Below are positions 1 to 7,591 of a stretch of 54,247 nt of DNA, piece by piece. This DNA comes from Verrucomicrobiales bacterium (lineage in GTDB: Bacteria > Verrucomicrobiota > Verrucomicrobiia > Limisphaerales > Palsa-1400), in the NCBI GenBank assembly GCA_003138485.1, contig PLGF01000193.1, positions 1 to 54,247 of the forward strand, given 5' to 3'. The notes beneath the pieces are model-generated. The model had not been told where the DNA came from. It saw nothing but the letters and a program-made list of their open reading frames with translations, and made no database searches. The translations under genes were made by a program, and so were the position numbers. Within the stretch, counting starts at the first letter, position 1; each line of letters begins with the position of its first letter.

Positions 1-228
1 ACGGTTTGACCCCTATGATTGACCCCTATGATTCCTATGATTGGCTTACCCAAAAACAGCAAAGTTGTGTCAATAGTGAGGACTGACACCTGTAGGAAAC
101 CAGGAAGGAAGTTGGAACAACTGAAGCAACGCCTATTGAAAATAGACTGAACCACATGAGAACGCAAATGTGTCATTTTTCTAGGACTGACTCCTTCAGG
201 ACTGACCCCTTCACCTTCACTTGATATT

Positions 229-328
229 CAACCCTTTCAGGGTTGTTGACTTAAACGCAGCCACCCAGGGTAGGCCCTCTCGGAATCGGGCCAACCTTGG
301 GCTGAATGATGCAATCCCTTTGGGATTG
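229..328. repeat. Pair of 7-bp-stem palindromes (REP-like)
   Basis: CAACCCTTTCAGGGTTG (229-245) and CAATCCCTTTGGGATTG (312-328) are each perfect 7-bp stems with a 3-nt loop, 66 bp apart, and resemble each other in layout (CAAYCCYTT...). Such palindromes are often multicopy in Planctomycetes and Verrucomicrobiota genomes and get annotated as spurious small proteins. Multicopy status here is inferred, because only this pair lies in the window. Confidence 0.5.
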
Positions 329-420
329 AAAAGCAGGCAAAGCAAGACACGCTCATGGCAAGCGGAGTGAACAAATTGTTTGGAAGACGCTTGCGCGCGG
401 GCTTCGCTGCCAAGAAAAAG

Positions 421-497
421 ACCATTGGAAAAAAGACCATTGGGGTCGTACTTAAACATTTAAAAAAAAGACCATTGGGGTCGTACTTAAACATTTA
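421..497. repeat. 34-bp tandem direct repeat
   Basis: The unit begins ACCATTGGGGTCGTACTTAA and runs on through CATTTAAAAAAAAG. A full copy is at 437-470 and a nearly full one at 471-497; a partial copy (ACCATTGG plus an A-run) sits at 421-436. The repeat abuts a sequence starting GTGAACAAATTGTTTGG (367), which has a relative at 24123. It looks like replication-slippage tandem DNA; no function is visible. Confidence 0.7.
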
Positions 498-632
498 ACA
501 TTTCGCCTGATGCGGGTTCCGTACAAGTGTCAAGAAGGCATATTAGTATGTCGTTGATTATCACGCACCGAAATCGGGGCGCTTTTTTCTCCCGTCGCCA
601 ACGGCGACTGAGTTTGCTGAGATGGGCCCTTG

Positions 633-2225
633 TCAGGGGGCGGACTGGCCGTTGCCTTCGTCAAAATAGATCGCGCCGCCGACGGCGCTGAATTTCAAGT
701 GTTGCCGCCAATGGAATCGCTCGCCGTCATGGGAGGCTTCAATGGTCGTTTGCCGCGGGATGGCTCCCGGCTCCACCGTGTCAGTCAGGGCTTCGGATAA
801 AACTCTGCCGTCCATTGGCTGGGGCGGGGGGATTCCCAGAATCCAAAGGATGGTCGGCGCCAGGTCCGCGTTGCCGGTGGGCAATTGATCCCGGAAACCG
901 GTCTTGAAATCAGGCCCGGCGGCCACGAGCGTGTTGTGCATGTCGAAAGGACTTAACGAACCATGAGAGCCTTTCTTCTTGCTGTCCGAGATGAACAGTC
1001 CCGGCGCGCCGTATCGATTCGTGTCCGCGCTCCATTTCATCGAAACGAGCAGATCGGGCGCGTCGGCGGAGTTGACGCGAACTTGTTCCAGCGGAAAGGT
1101 CCCCTCCAAAGCGGCGCGCGAGAAAATCACTCCCGCGAAATCCGAAGCTTGAAGGAACGCGGTGAGTTTTCTGATCACCGCCGCGTCGTGGCCGACAACG
1201 TAAAACGAAATGCTGCCGCCCAGGCCAATCACCAAAACGTCTCCCGCCGCCGGCTTCTTCAATTTCCTGGCGGCATGGAATCCAGCCTTGGTGAGTTCTT
1301 CCGCAATATCCGCGTGAAGCGTGACGGTCGAAAAACCGTGGTCGGAAACGACGAAGACGTCAGTCTTGTCACGGACCTTCTTTTCGTCCAGCGCCCGGAG
1401 CACGGCGGCGAGATTCCGGTCCACGCTTTGGACGGCGGCAAGGGCGGCGGGCGAACCCGGCGCGCCGTCGTGCTGGGACCAATCGGGATCGCTCATCCAT
1501 AACACGGAAAGCTTCGGCACGCCGTCTTTCCACAATCCGCCTGTCAACGCTTTGGTCGCCCATTCATCTTGCGCGGCATTTGGAACAGTCTGTTTGGCGG
1601 GAAAAGGCTTGCCGCCGTTGGCCGCGACAAGCGTTGCCAGCGCCGAAGGAGGCAGCACGCCGCCCCTGGCAAAATCCACGGAGTCTTTCGCGCCGGCCGA
1701 CGTTCGCGCCTCCGCGCGGTCGAACAAGAGCGCCACGCCCTTGGGACTGATGACAACCGTGCGATAGCCGGCGCCCTGGATGATTTCCGCAAGCGTCGGC
1801 ACGGCGATGTAATGACCGCCGCTGACCTCATCGCCGCGCCGCACCGTTTTCGGCTCCTCCATCGCGACTGGATTGAGGCTGTCAATCAGTGGACGGTACT
1901 CCGTGTTGGCGATGATGCCGGAATGTTCCGGATAAACTCCCGTGTTGATCGCGGCGCCGTTGACTTCGGTCGTGCTGATATAGACAGGATGATGCCGCTC
2001 AAAAAAAGTCCCCTGCCGCGCCAGTTCAAAGAGCGTCGGCGCGTGCGGCTGGGTGACAAAGTCCGGGCGCATGCCGTCCCAAACCACGATGACGACGTGC
2101 TCCGCCCTGCCCGCCGCCGCCCCGTGGGAAATGGGCGCGACCGAAACGGCGGCAACAGCGGCCAAAGCCGCAACATTGACGCTTCGACGTTTGATAAATC
2201 GAATAGCATTTTTAGGAATCTTCAT
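633..2225 (-). CDS. Exported alkaline-phosphatase-superfamily phosphodiesterase
   Basis: A 530-residue protein of the type I phosphodiesterase/nucleotide pyrophosphatase family (alkaline phosphatase fold). An N-terminal hydrophobic stretch ending near SHGAAA looks like a signal peptide, so a periplasmic or extracytoplasmic enzyme is likely. The first metal-site Asp is in VVWDGMRPDF, the Thr nucleophile region is around STTEVNGAAINTG, and later metal ligands appear in DPDWSQHD and VSDHGF, followed by a C-terminal GSHGSLSPFDMHNT His motif. It probably hydrolyses phosphodiester or pyrophosphate bonds of nucleotides or sugars; the substrate cannot be told. I chose the ATG at 2225 over an in-frame TTG at 2234; neither has a clear ribosome site. 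It stands alone, with no operon partner. Confidence 0.85.
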   Translation of the reverse strand: MKIPKNAIRFIKRRSVNVAALAAVAAVSVAPISHGAAAGRAEHVVIVVWDGMRPDFVTQPHAPTLFELARQGTFFERHHPVYISTTEVNGAAINTGVYPEHSGIIANTEYRPLIDSLNPVAMEEPKTVRRGDEVSGGHYIAVPTLAEIIQGAGYRTVVISPKGVALLFDRAEARTSAGAKDSVDFARGGVLPPSALATLVAANGGKPFPAKQTVPNAAQDEWATKALTGGLWKDGVPKLSVLWMSDPDWSQHDGAPGSPAALAAVQSVDRNLAAVLRALDEKKVRDKTDVFVVSDHGFSTVTLHADIAEELTKAGFHAARKLKKPAAGDVLVIGLGGSISFYVVGHDAAVIRKLTAFLQASDFAGVIFSRAALEGTFPLEQVRVNSADAPDLLVSMKWSADTNRYGAPGLFISDSKKKGSHGSLSPFDMHNTLVAAGPDFKTGFRDQLPTGNADLAPTILWILGIPPPQPMDGRVLSEALTDTVEPGAIPRQTTIEASHDGERFHWRQHLKFSAVGGAIYFDEGNGQSAP

Positions 2226-2307
2226 GGCGCGCAATGGAAAACCGTGCCGTTCCCCACGGTCTCGTTAGCATAAGACATTTATCAGCCGGGTCAACGGAGA
2301 GTTTGGA

Positions 2308-2544
2308 GTGAAAGGGAGGGGGGTACATTTCACCTTTGTCGAGCGGTTTGACCCATGTGACCGGACTGGACAAAGCAGCCGTCAAAGAATATTACAAGGA
2401 GGCTTGAGGCTGCTTGGGTTCAACGAGGCGAAACAAAGGCCCAAGAGGGCCGGGGGGACGGTGACGTTGGCGTGGTGGCTGAGGGAACGCACGACGGTGT
2501 CGCGGCGGTGGGTGAGCCGCAGTTGGATCGGTGAGATTGAATGA
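2308..2544 (+). pseudogene. Remnant of a REP-associated (Y1) transposase C-terminus
   Basis: The 78-residue reading frame ends in a stretch (KRAGGTVTLAWWLRERTTV, then SRRWVSRSWIG) that resembles the C-terminal helix-turn-helix tail of IS200-like REP-associated tyrosine transposases. In those proteins a basic stretch is followed by a Thr-Thr-x-x-W-x-x-RL motif. The catalytic HUH and Tyr region is absent, and the expected Arg-Leu-x-Met-Gly end is scrambled, so this is a decayed fragment. An AGGACTGACC motif, of the sort seen at 79-210, lies just downstream at 2568. The assignment is by pattern recall only. Confidence 0.4.
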
Positions 2545-2615
2545 AACATGAAAACTGTCACAATTCCAGGACTGACCTTTCAGGTCTCGTGTCGGCCTCT
2601 GACTGCTGTGTGCAT

Positions 2616-2990
2616 ATGAAACGAATCGTTTTCAAGTTGAAAACCGGGCCTCCGAATGATCACAGGGAGGTGCAGGAATGGAGAGACTATTGTGTCAAAG
2701 AATTTCCAAAACCAGCGAATTGGGTTCAATTTGGCAGCATTCCCGTTCTGGCTATTCCCATTGGCATCGGCTATTGGATCGGAGTTCCCTATCTTGGCAT
2801 TCTTGTGGGGATTGCGGCCTTACTCTTGTGGATCGTTTCTTTCCGTCCTGCCGGATGTCCGCAATGCAAAGGCAGCGTGACTACGCGTGAGGTCGAGGAA
2901 GAGAACGGCTTCAAGCGATTTTTTCACGACTGTCCCGCATGCAGAATCTCATGGAGATGCAATCGGCATTGGGATTCACCAGACGATTAG
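2616..2990 (+). CDS. Small membrane protein with zinc-ribbon Cys pairs
   Basis: A 124-residue protein of unknown function. Residues about 32-75 hold two adjacent hydrophobic segments (VLAIPIGIGYWIG, then ILVGIAALLLWIV), and the C-terminal part has two Cys pairs (CPQCKG and CPAC) typical of a zinc ribbon, with a further Cys near the end. It is probably membrane-anchored with a cytoplasmic zinc-binding tail. The frame extends back to an ATG at 2541, but that extension runs over the AGGACTGACC repeat motif, so I prefer the ATG at 2616. It is less GC-rich than the genes to its right and lies next to a transposase remnant, which suggests recent acquisition. Confidence 0.55.
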   Translation: MKRIVFKLKTGPPNDHREVQEWRDYCVKEFPKPANWVQFGSIPVLAIPIGIGYWIGVPYLGILVGIAALLLWIVSFRPAGCPQCKGSVTTREVEEENGFKRFFHDCPACRISWRCNRHWDSPDD

Positions 2991-3214
2991 GCGTTACGTA
3001 GTTCTTGGGGTTGGAACCTTACGAACCACGAAGCGGCTTTTGTGATCTTGCACCGCTGATTGGAAGAAGGGGTCAAACCAACAAACGACCTTTTGCGCTT
3101 CTTGAGAGCTTTCGCGGCCAATTTGTTGTGTTCTAACCTGCGGACTCTTCAGTATGCGCCCTCGCGGCGGGCGCGCGAGGGTTGTGTCATCCGCGTGGGG
3201 TAATGCGGCCCGGT

Positions 3215-6106
3215 TCACTTTTTGGGCGGCTTATCCAGCGCGTCCTTTTTCTCCCAATCGCGGATGAGGGACATTTTCTTGTTGGCTTCATCGAGCAGTT
3301 CCCGGGCTTCCTCCGGAGTGCGCACGACTTTGGGACGGAGGAAGACCAGGAGTTCGGTGTTTTTGACGGATTTGTCATGTTTGCTGAAGATATAGTTCAA
3401 CCCCGGGATGCTGCCCAGGATGGGGGTCTTGTAGGTGGTATCGCTGAGTTGCTTTTGGATGATGCCGCCCAGGACAAGCGTCTGCCCGGCTTTGGCGGTG
3501 AGTTCGGTGCGGAATTGGGCGGCGTCAATGACCGGCTGCGAGTTGATTTGCGTTGGGTCAAGGGTGGAGGATTCGGCGCGGATGCGCAATTGCACGTCGC
3601 CCGTGTCGTTGATGTGAGGTTCGACTTCGACGATGACGCCGACATTTCTGTAAACGGTGGAGGTTGTGCTTCCGCCCAAGGCGGCGTTGACGGTGCCGGT
3701 TGGGATCGCTATCGCCTGGCCGACAAAAAGCTTGCCCATGTCATTGTCCGAAATGGTGATTTGCGGCTCGGAAATGACGGTGGCGTCGGCTTTCTCGTGG
3801 AGGAACTGGATAAGGAAATCCATGCTGATGCTGCTGTCCAACACACCGGAGCGCAAGCTGGTCAGGGCCTGGGCGACCGAGGCGCTGGTGCTGGAGCCGC
3901 CGGCATTGATGGGGTTGTTGATCTGGGTGTTGCCGCCAACTCCCTTCTGGTAATTGGCTCCCAGGGTGGGCATGAGGGAATTCTGATAGTCAGCCCCGGA
4001 AAAAACCTGGCTGCCGTTGGGCGAGTAGCGCACGCCTATCTGGTCCAGATAATTGGCCGATACCTGCACCAGCCGGGCATCGACAAGCACCTGCGCGGGT
4101 GGAACGTCCATCTCCTGGATCATCTTGCTGACCTGGGCAAAGAGATGGACGTTGGCCGTGACGAGCAGTGAACTGCTCGCTTCGTCGGGCACGACGCGCA
4201 CCCGTCCCACCAAATCGCTCACGGGACGATCCGTGCTTGCAGCGGTCGAACCCGCCCCGGTTCGGCCGGCGGTGTCCGGCGGTCCGCCGAGCCATGAATA
4301 ATAGGGTTCTTCCTTGACGACCTGTTCGAGGGAGAAGTCGTCCGCGGTAGGGGCGGTCTGCGAGCCTTGCTGTGTCTGCTGGTTTTGCTGAGGGGCGCCG
4401 TTTGGATTTTGCGGAGTGACCGGCCGCAGGGCCAGGGAACCGTTTCTGGCAAAGAGGATGTTGATCCGGTTGGCAATCTTCTGGGAGTTGCCAAAATTGA
4501 GCTTGATATGGTAGGTGGTGTCGCCCGCCGCCGACGGTTTGTCCAATTCCTTCACCACGGCGATCACCGCGTCGAGGTTCTCCTGCGAGTTGGCCGTGAT
4601 GATGAGGGCGTTGGCCGCCGCCTCGCTGGTGATGCGGACCTTGCCGTACAACCGCCCGACGTCCCGGTCGCTCTGCTCCGAGGGGTAGAAGAGATCATAG
4701 TAAGTTCGCGTCGCCGATTTTTTGAGAAAAAGTTCGTTGAGGACGTCCTCGATGTCGCCCGCGCTGACGTTTTCCAGGTGGACAATCTTCGGCTCCAGAC
4801 TGTTGTCCTGGAGCGGTTCATCCAGCGCGGCAATGATTTTGGCGATGCCCTCCATGGCGGCGGGTGGGCACTGCACCAGGATGGCGTTGCGGCGGCGGTC
4901 GGCCACGATCTCCACCTTTTTGGTGTCCTTCTGGTTGGAAGAATCGCCGGAGAAGTAATAGTAGGGGTAGCCGGAACCATTCTGCTGGTCCTTGCCCAGG
5001 TCCTGCAGTTGCTTGGCCACGTCCTGGGCGTCGGCGTTTTTGAGCACATAGGTTCTCATCACCTTCTCCTGGGCGTCGGCGGTGTCAAGAGAAGCCGCGA
5101 ATTCCTGAATCTGCTTGAAATTGGCGGCGCTGGAAAGAACCATGAGGGAGTTGGCGTTGTCGCTGGCCGAGATTTCGATGAATTCCTTGGATTGCTTGCT
5201 GGTCAGTTTCTGGAAAAGCGGTTGGATTTGCTTGGCCAGTTCCTGGGCGTTGACATGCTTCAAGTTGATCGCCCGCAGAATGACATCCTCGTCTTTTGCA
5301 ACGTCCAGGGCCGCGATCAGCCGGGCGGCGGCGGCCAGATTGTCGTTGTAATCGGTTACGATCATCAGATTGGCCCGCTCGTCTGATACAACGACCGCGT
5401 TTGTCGAGAGGACGCTCTTGAGCTTATCGGTCAGTTCCGCGGTGGGGACGTGAAGGAGGGGAAAGACTTTGATCAAACGCTGGTGGCCTCCGGGAACCGC
5501 CGCGTCGGCGGCCCCGATCAATTCGGGAGTCAGATTCATCTTCGACTCCTGGTCCGCCGGGACCACGAAGATGGTGTCGCTGGTTTCAACCGCGGCAAAA
5601 CCTTCCATGCCCAGGGCGCGATAGACCATCGTGACCGCTTCCTGCCGGGTGACTTTTTTGGTGGCGACAATGGTTACTTGACAATGCGCCGCGGGATGTT
5701 TGACGACACTCTTGCCCGTGTTCTCGGCCAGCCACTGGAGGACCTGGTCGATTTGCATGTTCTGGAAGCTCAACTGGATCAAATCGGTCGGCAGTTTCTT
5801 GGGTTCTGCCGCCGCGCCGTCCGGCGACGCGTTGGTCGAGCCGTCGGGCGAATTGGTGGATGCCGCCGCCGTCGCGGGCGAGTTGGTGTCCGTCAAGGGC
5901 CGCGACGGTGCGTTGGTCGCGCTGGAGGGGGACGCGGTGGAATTGGCGCCGGGCGAAGCGGTCGCGGCATTGGTGCCGGCGCTTTTCTCCGCGCTCTGGG
6001 CGTGGATGAAGGACGCCGCACACCAGAGGAGGACTGCCGCCAGAGAGAGGGAAGTCATCCATGCGGTGAATTTCGATTTCAACTGCCGGCGTGTTAACGA
6101 TTGCAT
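3215..6106 (-). CDS. Type II secretion outer-membrane secretin GspD
   Basis: A 963-residue secretin. It opens with a signal peptide (hydrophobic SLAAVLLWCAASF ending at HAQ), then a Ser/Thr/Asn/Pro-rich linker (about 35-95), then the N0 domain (around FQNMQIDQVLQWLAE). Several N1-N3 ring domains follow; these supply repeated VANLMIVTD- and NALIITAN-type strands. The secretin barrel is at roughly 760-935, with motifs VISEPQITISDND, VGVIVEVEPHIND and TLVLGGIIQKQ. It forms the outer-membrane channel of the system encoded just upstream. A strong AAGGAG lies 7-8 bases before the ATG at 6106. It is the last gene of the operon, 14 bp after the GspC-like gene. The length is above the usual 650-750 because of linkers, including a Gln/Thr-rich insertion near residues 540-620. 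Confidence 0.95.
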   Translation of the reverse strand: MQSLTRRQLKSKFTAWMTSLSLAAVLLWCAASFIHAQSAEKSAGTNAATASPGANSTASPSSATNAPSRPLTDTNSPATAAASTNSPDGSTNASPDGAAAEPKKLPTDLIQLSFQNMQIDQVLQWLAENTGKSVVKHPAAHCQVTIVATKKVTRQEAVTMVYRALGMEGFAAVETSDTIFVVPADQESKMNLTPELIGAADAAVPGGHQRLIKVFPLLHVPTAELTDKLKSVLSTNAVVVSDERANLMIVTDYNDNLAAAARLIAALDVAKDEDVILRAINLKHVNAQELAKQIQPLFQKLTSKQSKEFIEISASDNANSLMVLSSAANFKQIQEFAASLDTADAQEKVMRTYVLKNADAQDVAKQLQDLGKDQQNGSGYPYYYFSGDSSNQKDTKKVEIVADRRRNAILVQCPPAAMEGIAKIIAALDEPLQDNSLEPKIVHLENVSAGDIEDVLNELFLKKSATRTYYDLFYPSEQSDRDVGRLYGKVRITSEAAANALIITANSQENLDAVIAVVKELDKPSAAGDTTYHIKLNFGNSQKIANRINILFARNGSLALRPVTPQNPNGAPQQNQQTQQGSQTAPTADDFSLEQVVKEEPYYSWLGGPPDTAGRTGAGSTAASTDRPVSDLVGRVRVVPDEASSSLLVTANVHLFAQVSKMIQEMDVPPAQVLVDARLVQVSANYLDQIGVRYSPNGSQVFSGADYQNSLMPTLGANYQKGVGGNTQINNPINAGGSSTSASVAQALTSLRSGVLDSSISMDFLIQFLHEKADATVISEPQITISDNDMGKLFVGQAIAIPTGTVNAALGGSTTSTVYRNVGVIVEVEPHINDTGDVQLRIRAESSTLDPTQINSQPVIDAAQFRTELTAKAGQTLVLGGIIQKQLSDTTYKTPILGSIPGLNYIFSKHDKSVKNTELLVFLRPKVVRTPEEARELLDEANKKMSLIRDWEKKDALDKPPKK

Positions 6107-6120
6107 TATTGTATCTCCTT

Positions 6121-7032
6121 TTATTTGGATGAAAGAGTCTGGTTGGTTGAGGCATTGTTGCCCGCCGCGTTCCGGGCGGACGCCGTTTTCGGCGGCGCAT
6201 TGGTGGATGGGGAATTAGTCGAGGCGGAATTGGTGGATGGCGAATTGGTAGGTTTGGGCATAAGGCTTTCTCCGCCAATGCCGTTGAACAAAGTCAGTTC
6301 CTTCTTTTCCCCGTCTTCCTCGATGAGCACGCGGTTGACGCCGATGTTCAGCAGCTTGACCCCTCCCACAGTGTCACCCACTTTGCCCGATGCGATCTGC
6401 CCGTTGGTGGCCTGGATGAACGCCACCTGGTCGGCAATGCCATTCAAAGTCATGGGCACCCTCATGATAGCCCCAAAAACTTCGCTGTTGATGATGGCAT
6501 CCACGCGGGCCTGGGTTTCGTGCGGAAGCTCGATTTTTTTCATGCCGCCTCCCCCGCCTTCGCCGGGCGGCCCGCCGCCCGTCATCCGGGCCATCATTTC
6601 CGGCGTCATGCCGGGCGGCAGACCGGGCAATGCCCCGGGCGGGCCGGCCCCGCGCAAACCCGCGCGGCCGGGGCTGGAACTGGAGTTGGTCTGGCCCGTG
6701 TCGCCTGCGGCGGGGGCGTTGGTTGCTTTCGCGATGAGATTGGTCGCTTTGACCAGATTGGTGACAGTGGCCGCGTTGGAGCCAGCAGTCGCATTCGTCG
6801 CAACAGTCGCATTCGTCCCATTAGTCCCGTTCGTTTTGAGCAACGCGACATTAGTGTCCTTGGGCGCGAGCTTGTCCGTTTGGTTGGTCGCCCCGGGCAA
6901 CGTGGGGAGCGCGGGGATTTTCAGATGCGCCAGAGGGTCGCCGCGAAAGAGCCAATCGCCCAGTTGCCAGGCCAGCAACAGCGCCATGGCCAGACAGATA
7001 ATCTTTAGCGGGCGTTCGAGGCGGTCAAACAT
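6121..7032 (-). CDS. GspC-like inner-membrane linker with Thr-Asn-rich tracts
   Basis: A 303-residue protein in the position expected for the GspC/PilP-like subunit. It has one N-terminal membrane helix (IICLAMALLLAWQLGDWLF), then a long low-complexity region with many Thr-Asn pairs, a Pro/Gly/Met-rich stretch (PPGALPGLPPGMTPEMM) and a poly-Gly run. A compact C-terminal beta domain (about 205-265; GKVGDTVGGVKLLNIGVNRV) resembles the homology region of GspC/PilP. The tail is a Thr-Asn-Ser-Pro repeat like that in the GspD linker. No PDZ domain is seen. The ATG at 7032 overlaps the end of gspM by 8 bp. The function as a bridge between the inner-membrane platform and the secretin is inferred from position and topology. 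Confidence 0.75.
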   Translation of the reverse strand: MFDRLERPLKIICLAMALLLAWQLGDWLFRGDPLAHLKIPALPTLPGATNQTDKLAPKDTNVALLKTNGTNGTNATVATNATAGSNAATVTNLVKATNLIAKATNAPAAGDTGQTNSSSSPGRAGLRGAGPPGALPGLPPGMTPEMMARMTGGGPPGEGGGGGMKKIELPHETQARVDAIINSEVFGAIMRVPMTLNGIADQVAFIQATNGQIASGKVGDTVGGVKLLNIGVNRVLIEEDGEKKELTLFNGIGGESLMPKPTNSPSTNSASTNSPSTNAPPKTASARNAAGNNASTNQTLSSK

Positions 7033-7591
7033 GAGAGTTCTCCTGCTTTGGTTTCCAAGCGTCAAAATCCAGGACCACAATGGTCAGGTTGATCTTGATG
7101 CCATTGGGCATGCGGGCGTCGGAACTGATTTGAATGGAGTCAACAACAACGGGAAAGCCGATATGGTCCAGGTTATGGAGCAGGCGCATTACCGGGGCAA
7201 TCGGACCGCTGCCTTCAAACTGGATGGAGCCTGCCTCCCTTGCGGAAACGCGGCCCGCCGTTTCGCGGATCGGCCCCACCGCCAATCCCTCGGCCGTCGC
7301 CGCCTTCTGGATGGCGGCGCTGGCCTCCGCCATCACGGAGGATCGGTTGAGCTTGATCGGGTCCATGCGGAAACGGTCCATCAGGTTGGTGGCCGTGGAG
7401 ACTTTCTCCTGGTATGGCTTGATGAGGTCGCGCAGGTCCCTGGCCTGCTGAACCAGCTTGTCATAGGCCTGGCGCCGCGCGGTGAAATAGTTTCGCGCCA
7501 CCGGGCCATAAAACAGCGCCAGGTATATGAAGACACAGACGGCGGCGATGCGGATGGTGCGCTTTTCCCGGGGGGTAAATTGGTGGTTCAT
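7025..7591 (-). CDS. GspM/PilO-like inner-membrane platform protein
   Basis: A 188-residue protein with one membrane helix close to the N-terminus (IAAVCVFIYLALFYGPVA). An alpha-helical segment and a C-terminal ferredoxin-like region follow, in which GSGPIAPVMRLLHNLDHIGF is the conserved PilO/GspM-type stretch. It should pair with the PilN-like half of the upstream GspL protein to make the inner-membrane platform. Its start overlaps the gspL stop by 4 bp (ATGA), which implies translational coupling. It is closer in style to PilO than to the classical GspM of Proteobacteria. Confidence 0.8.
   Translation of the reverse strand: MNHQFTPREKRTIRIAAVCVFIYLALFYGPVARNYFTARRQAYDKLVQQARDLRDLIKPYQEKVSTATNLMDRFRMDPIKLNRSSVMAEASAAIQKAATAEGLAVGPIRETAGRVSAREAGSIQFEGSGPIAPVMRLLHNLDHIGFPVVVDSIQISSDARMPNGIKINLTIVVLDFDAWKPKQENSHV

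Larger units (their letters stand above)
1..632. other. Gene-free, repeat-rich left edge
   Basis: No convincing gene is seen here. Short overlapping reading frames at 217-494 only translate repeat DNA. The stretch holds a short CCTATGATT reiteration (about 14-42), three AGGACTGAC-type motifs (79-90, 183-194, 198-210), two perfect small palindromes (229-245 and 312-328), a 34-bp tandem repeat (421-497) and a GTCGCC/GGCGAC hairpin at 594-608. The hairpin lies 25 bp beyond the stop of the neighbouring minus-strand gene but lacks a T-tract on that strand, so it is not a classical terminator. Confidence 0.6.

Noticed and set aside
217..494. Two overlapping minus-strand frames of about 80 residues at the left edge
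   Set aside because: They translate the palindromes and the 34-bp tandem repeat, share a repeated MFKYDPNGLF start because of the tandem DNA, and have no protein-like composition.
594..608. Rho-independent terminator after the phosphodiesterase gene
   Set aside because: The 6-bp hairpin lacks a T-run on the minus strand where the gene is transcribed.
963..2273. Long plus-strand frames opposite the phosphodiesterase gene
   Set aside because: They are rich in Arg, Gly and Ala, have no recognisable motifs and lie wholly antisense to a gene with clear catalytic motifs.
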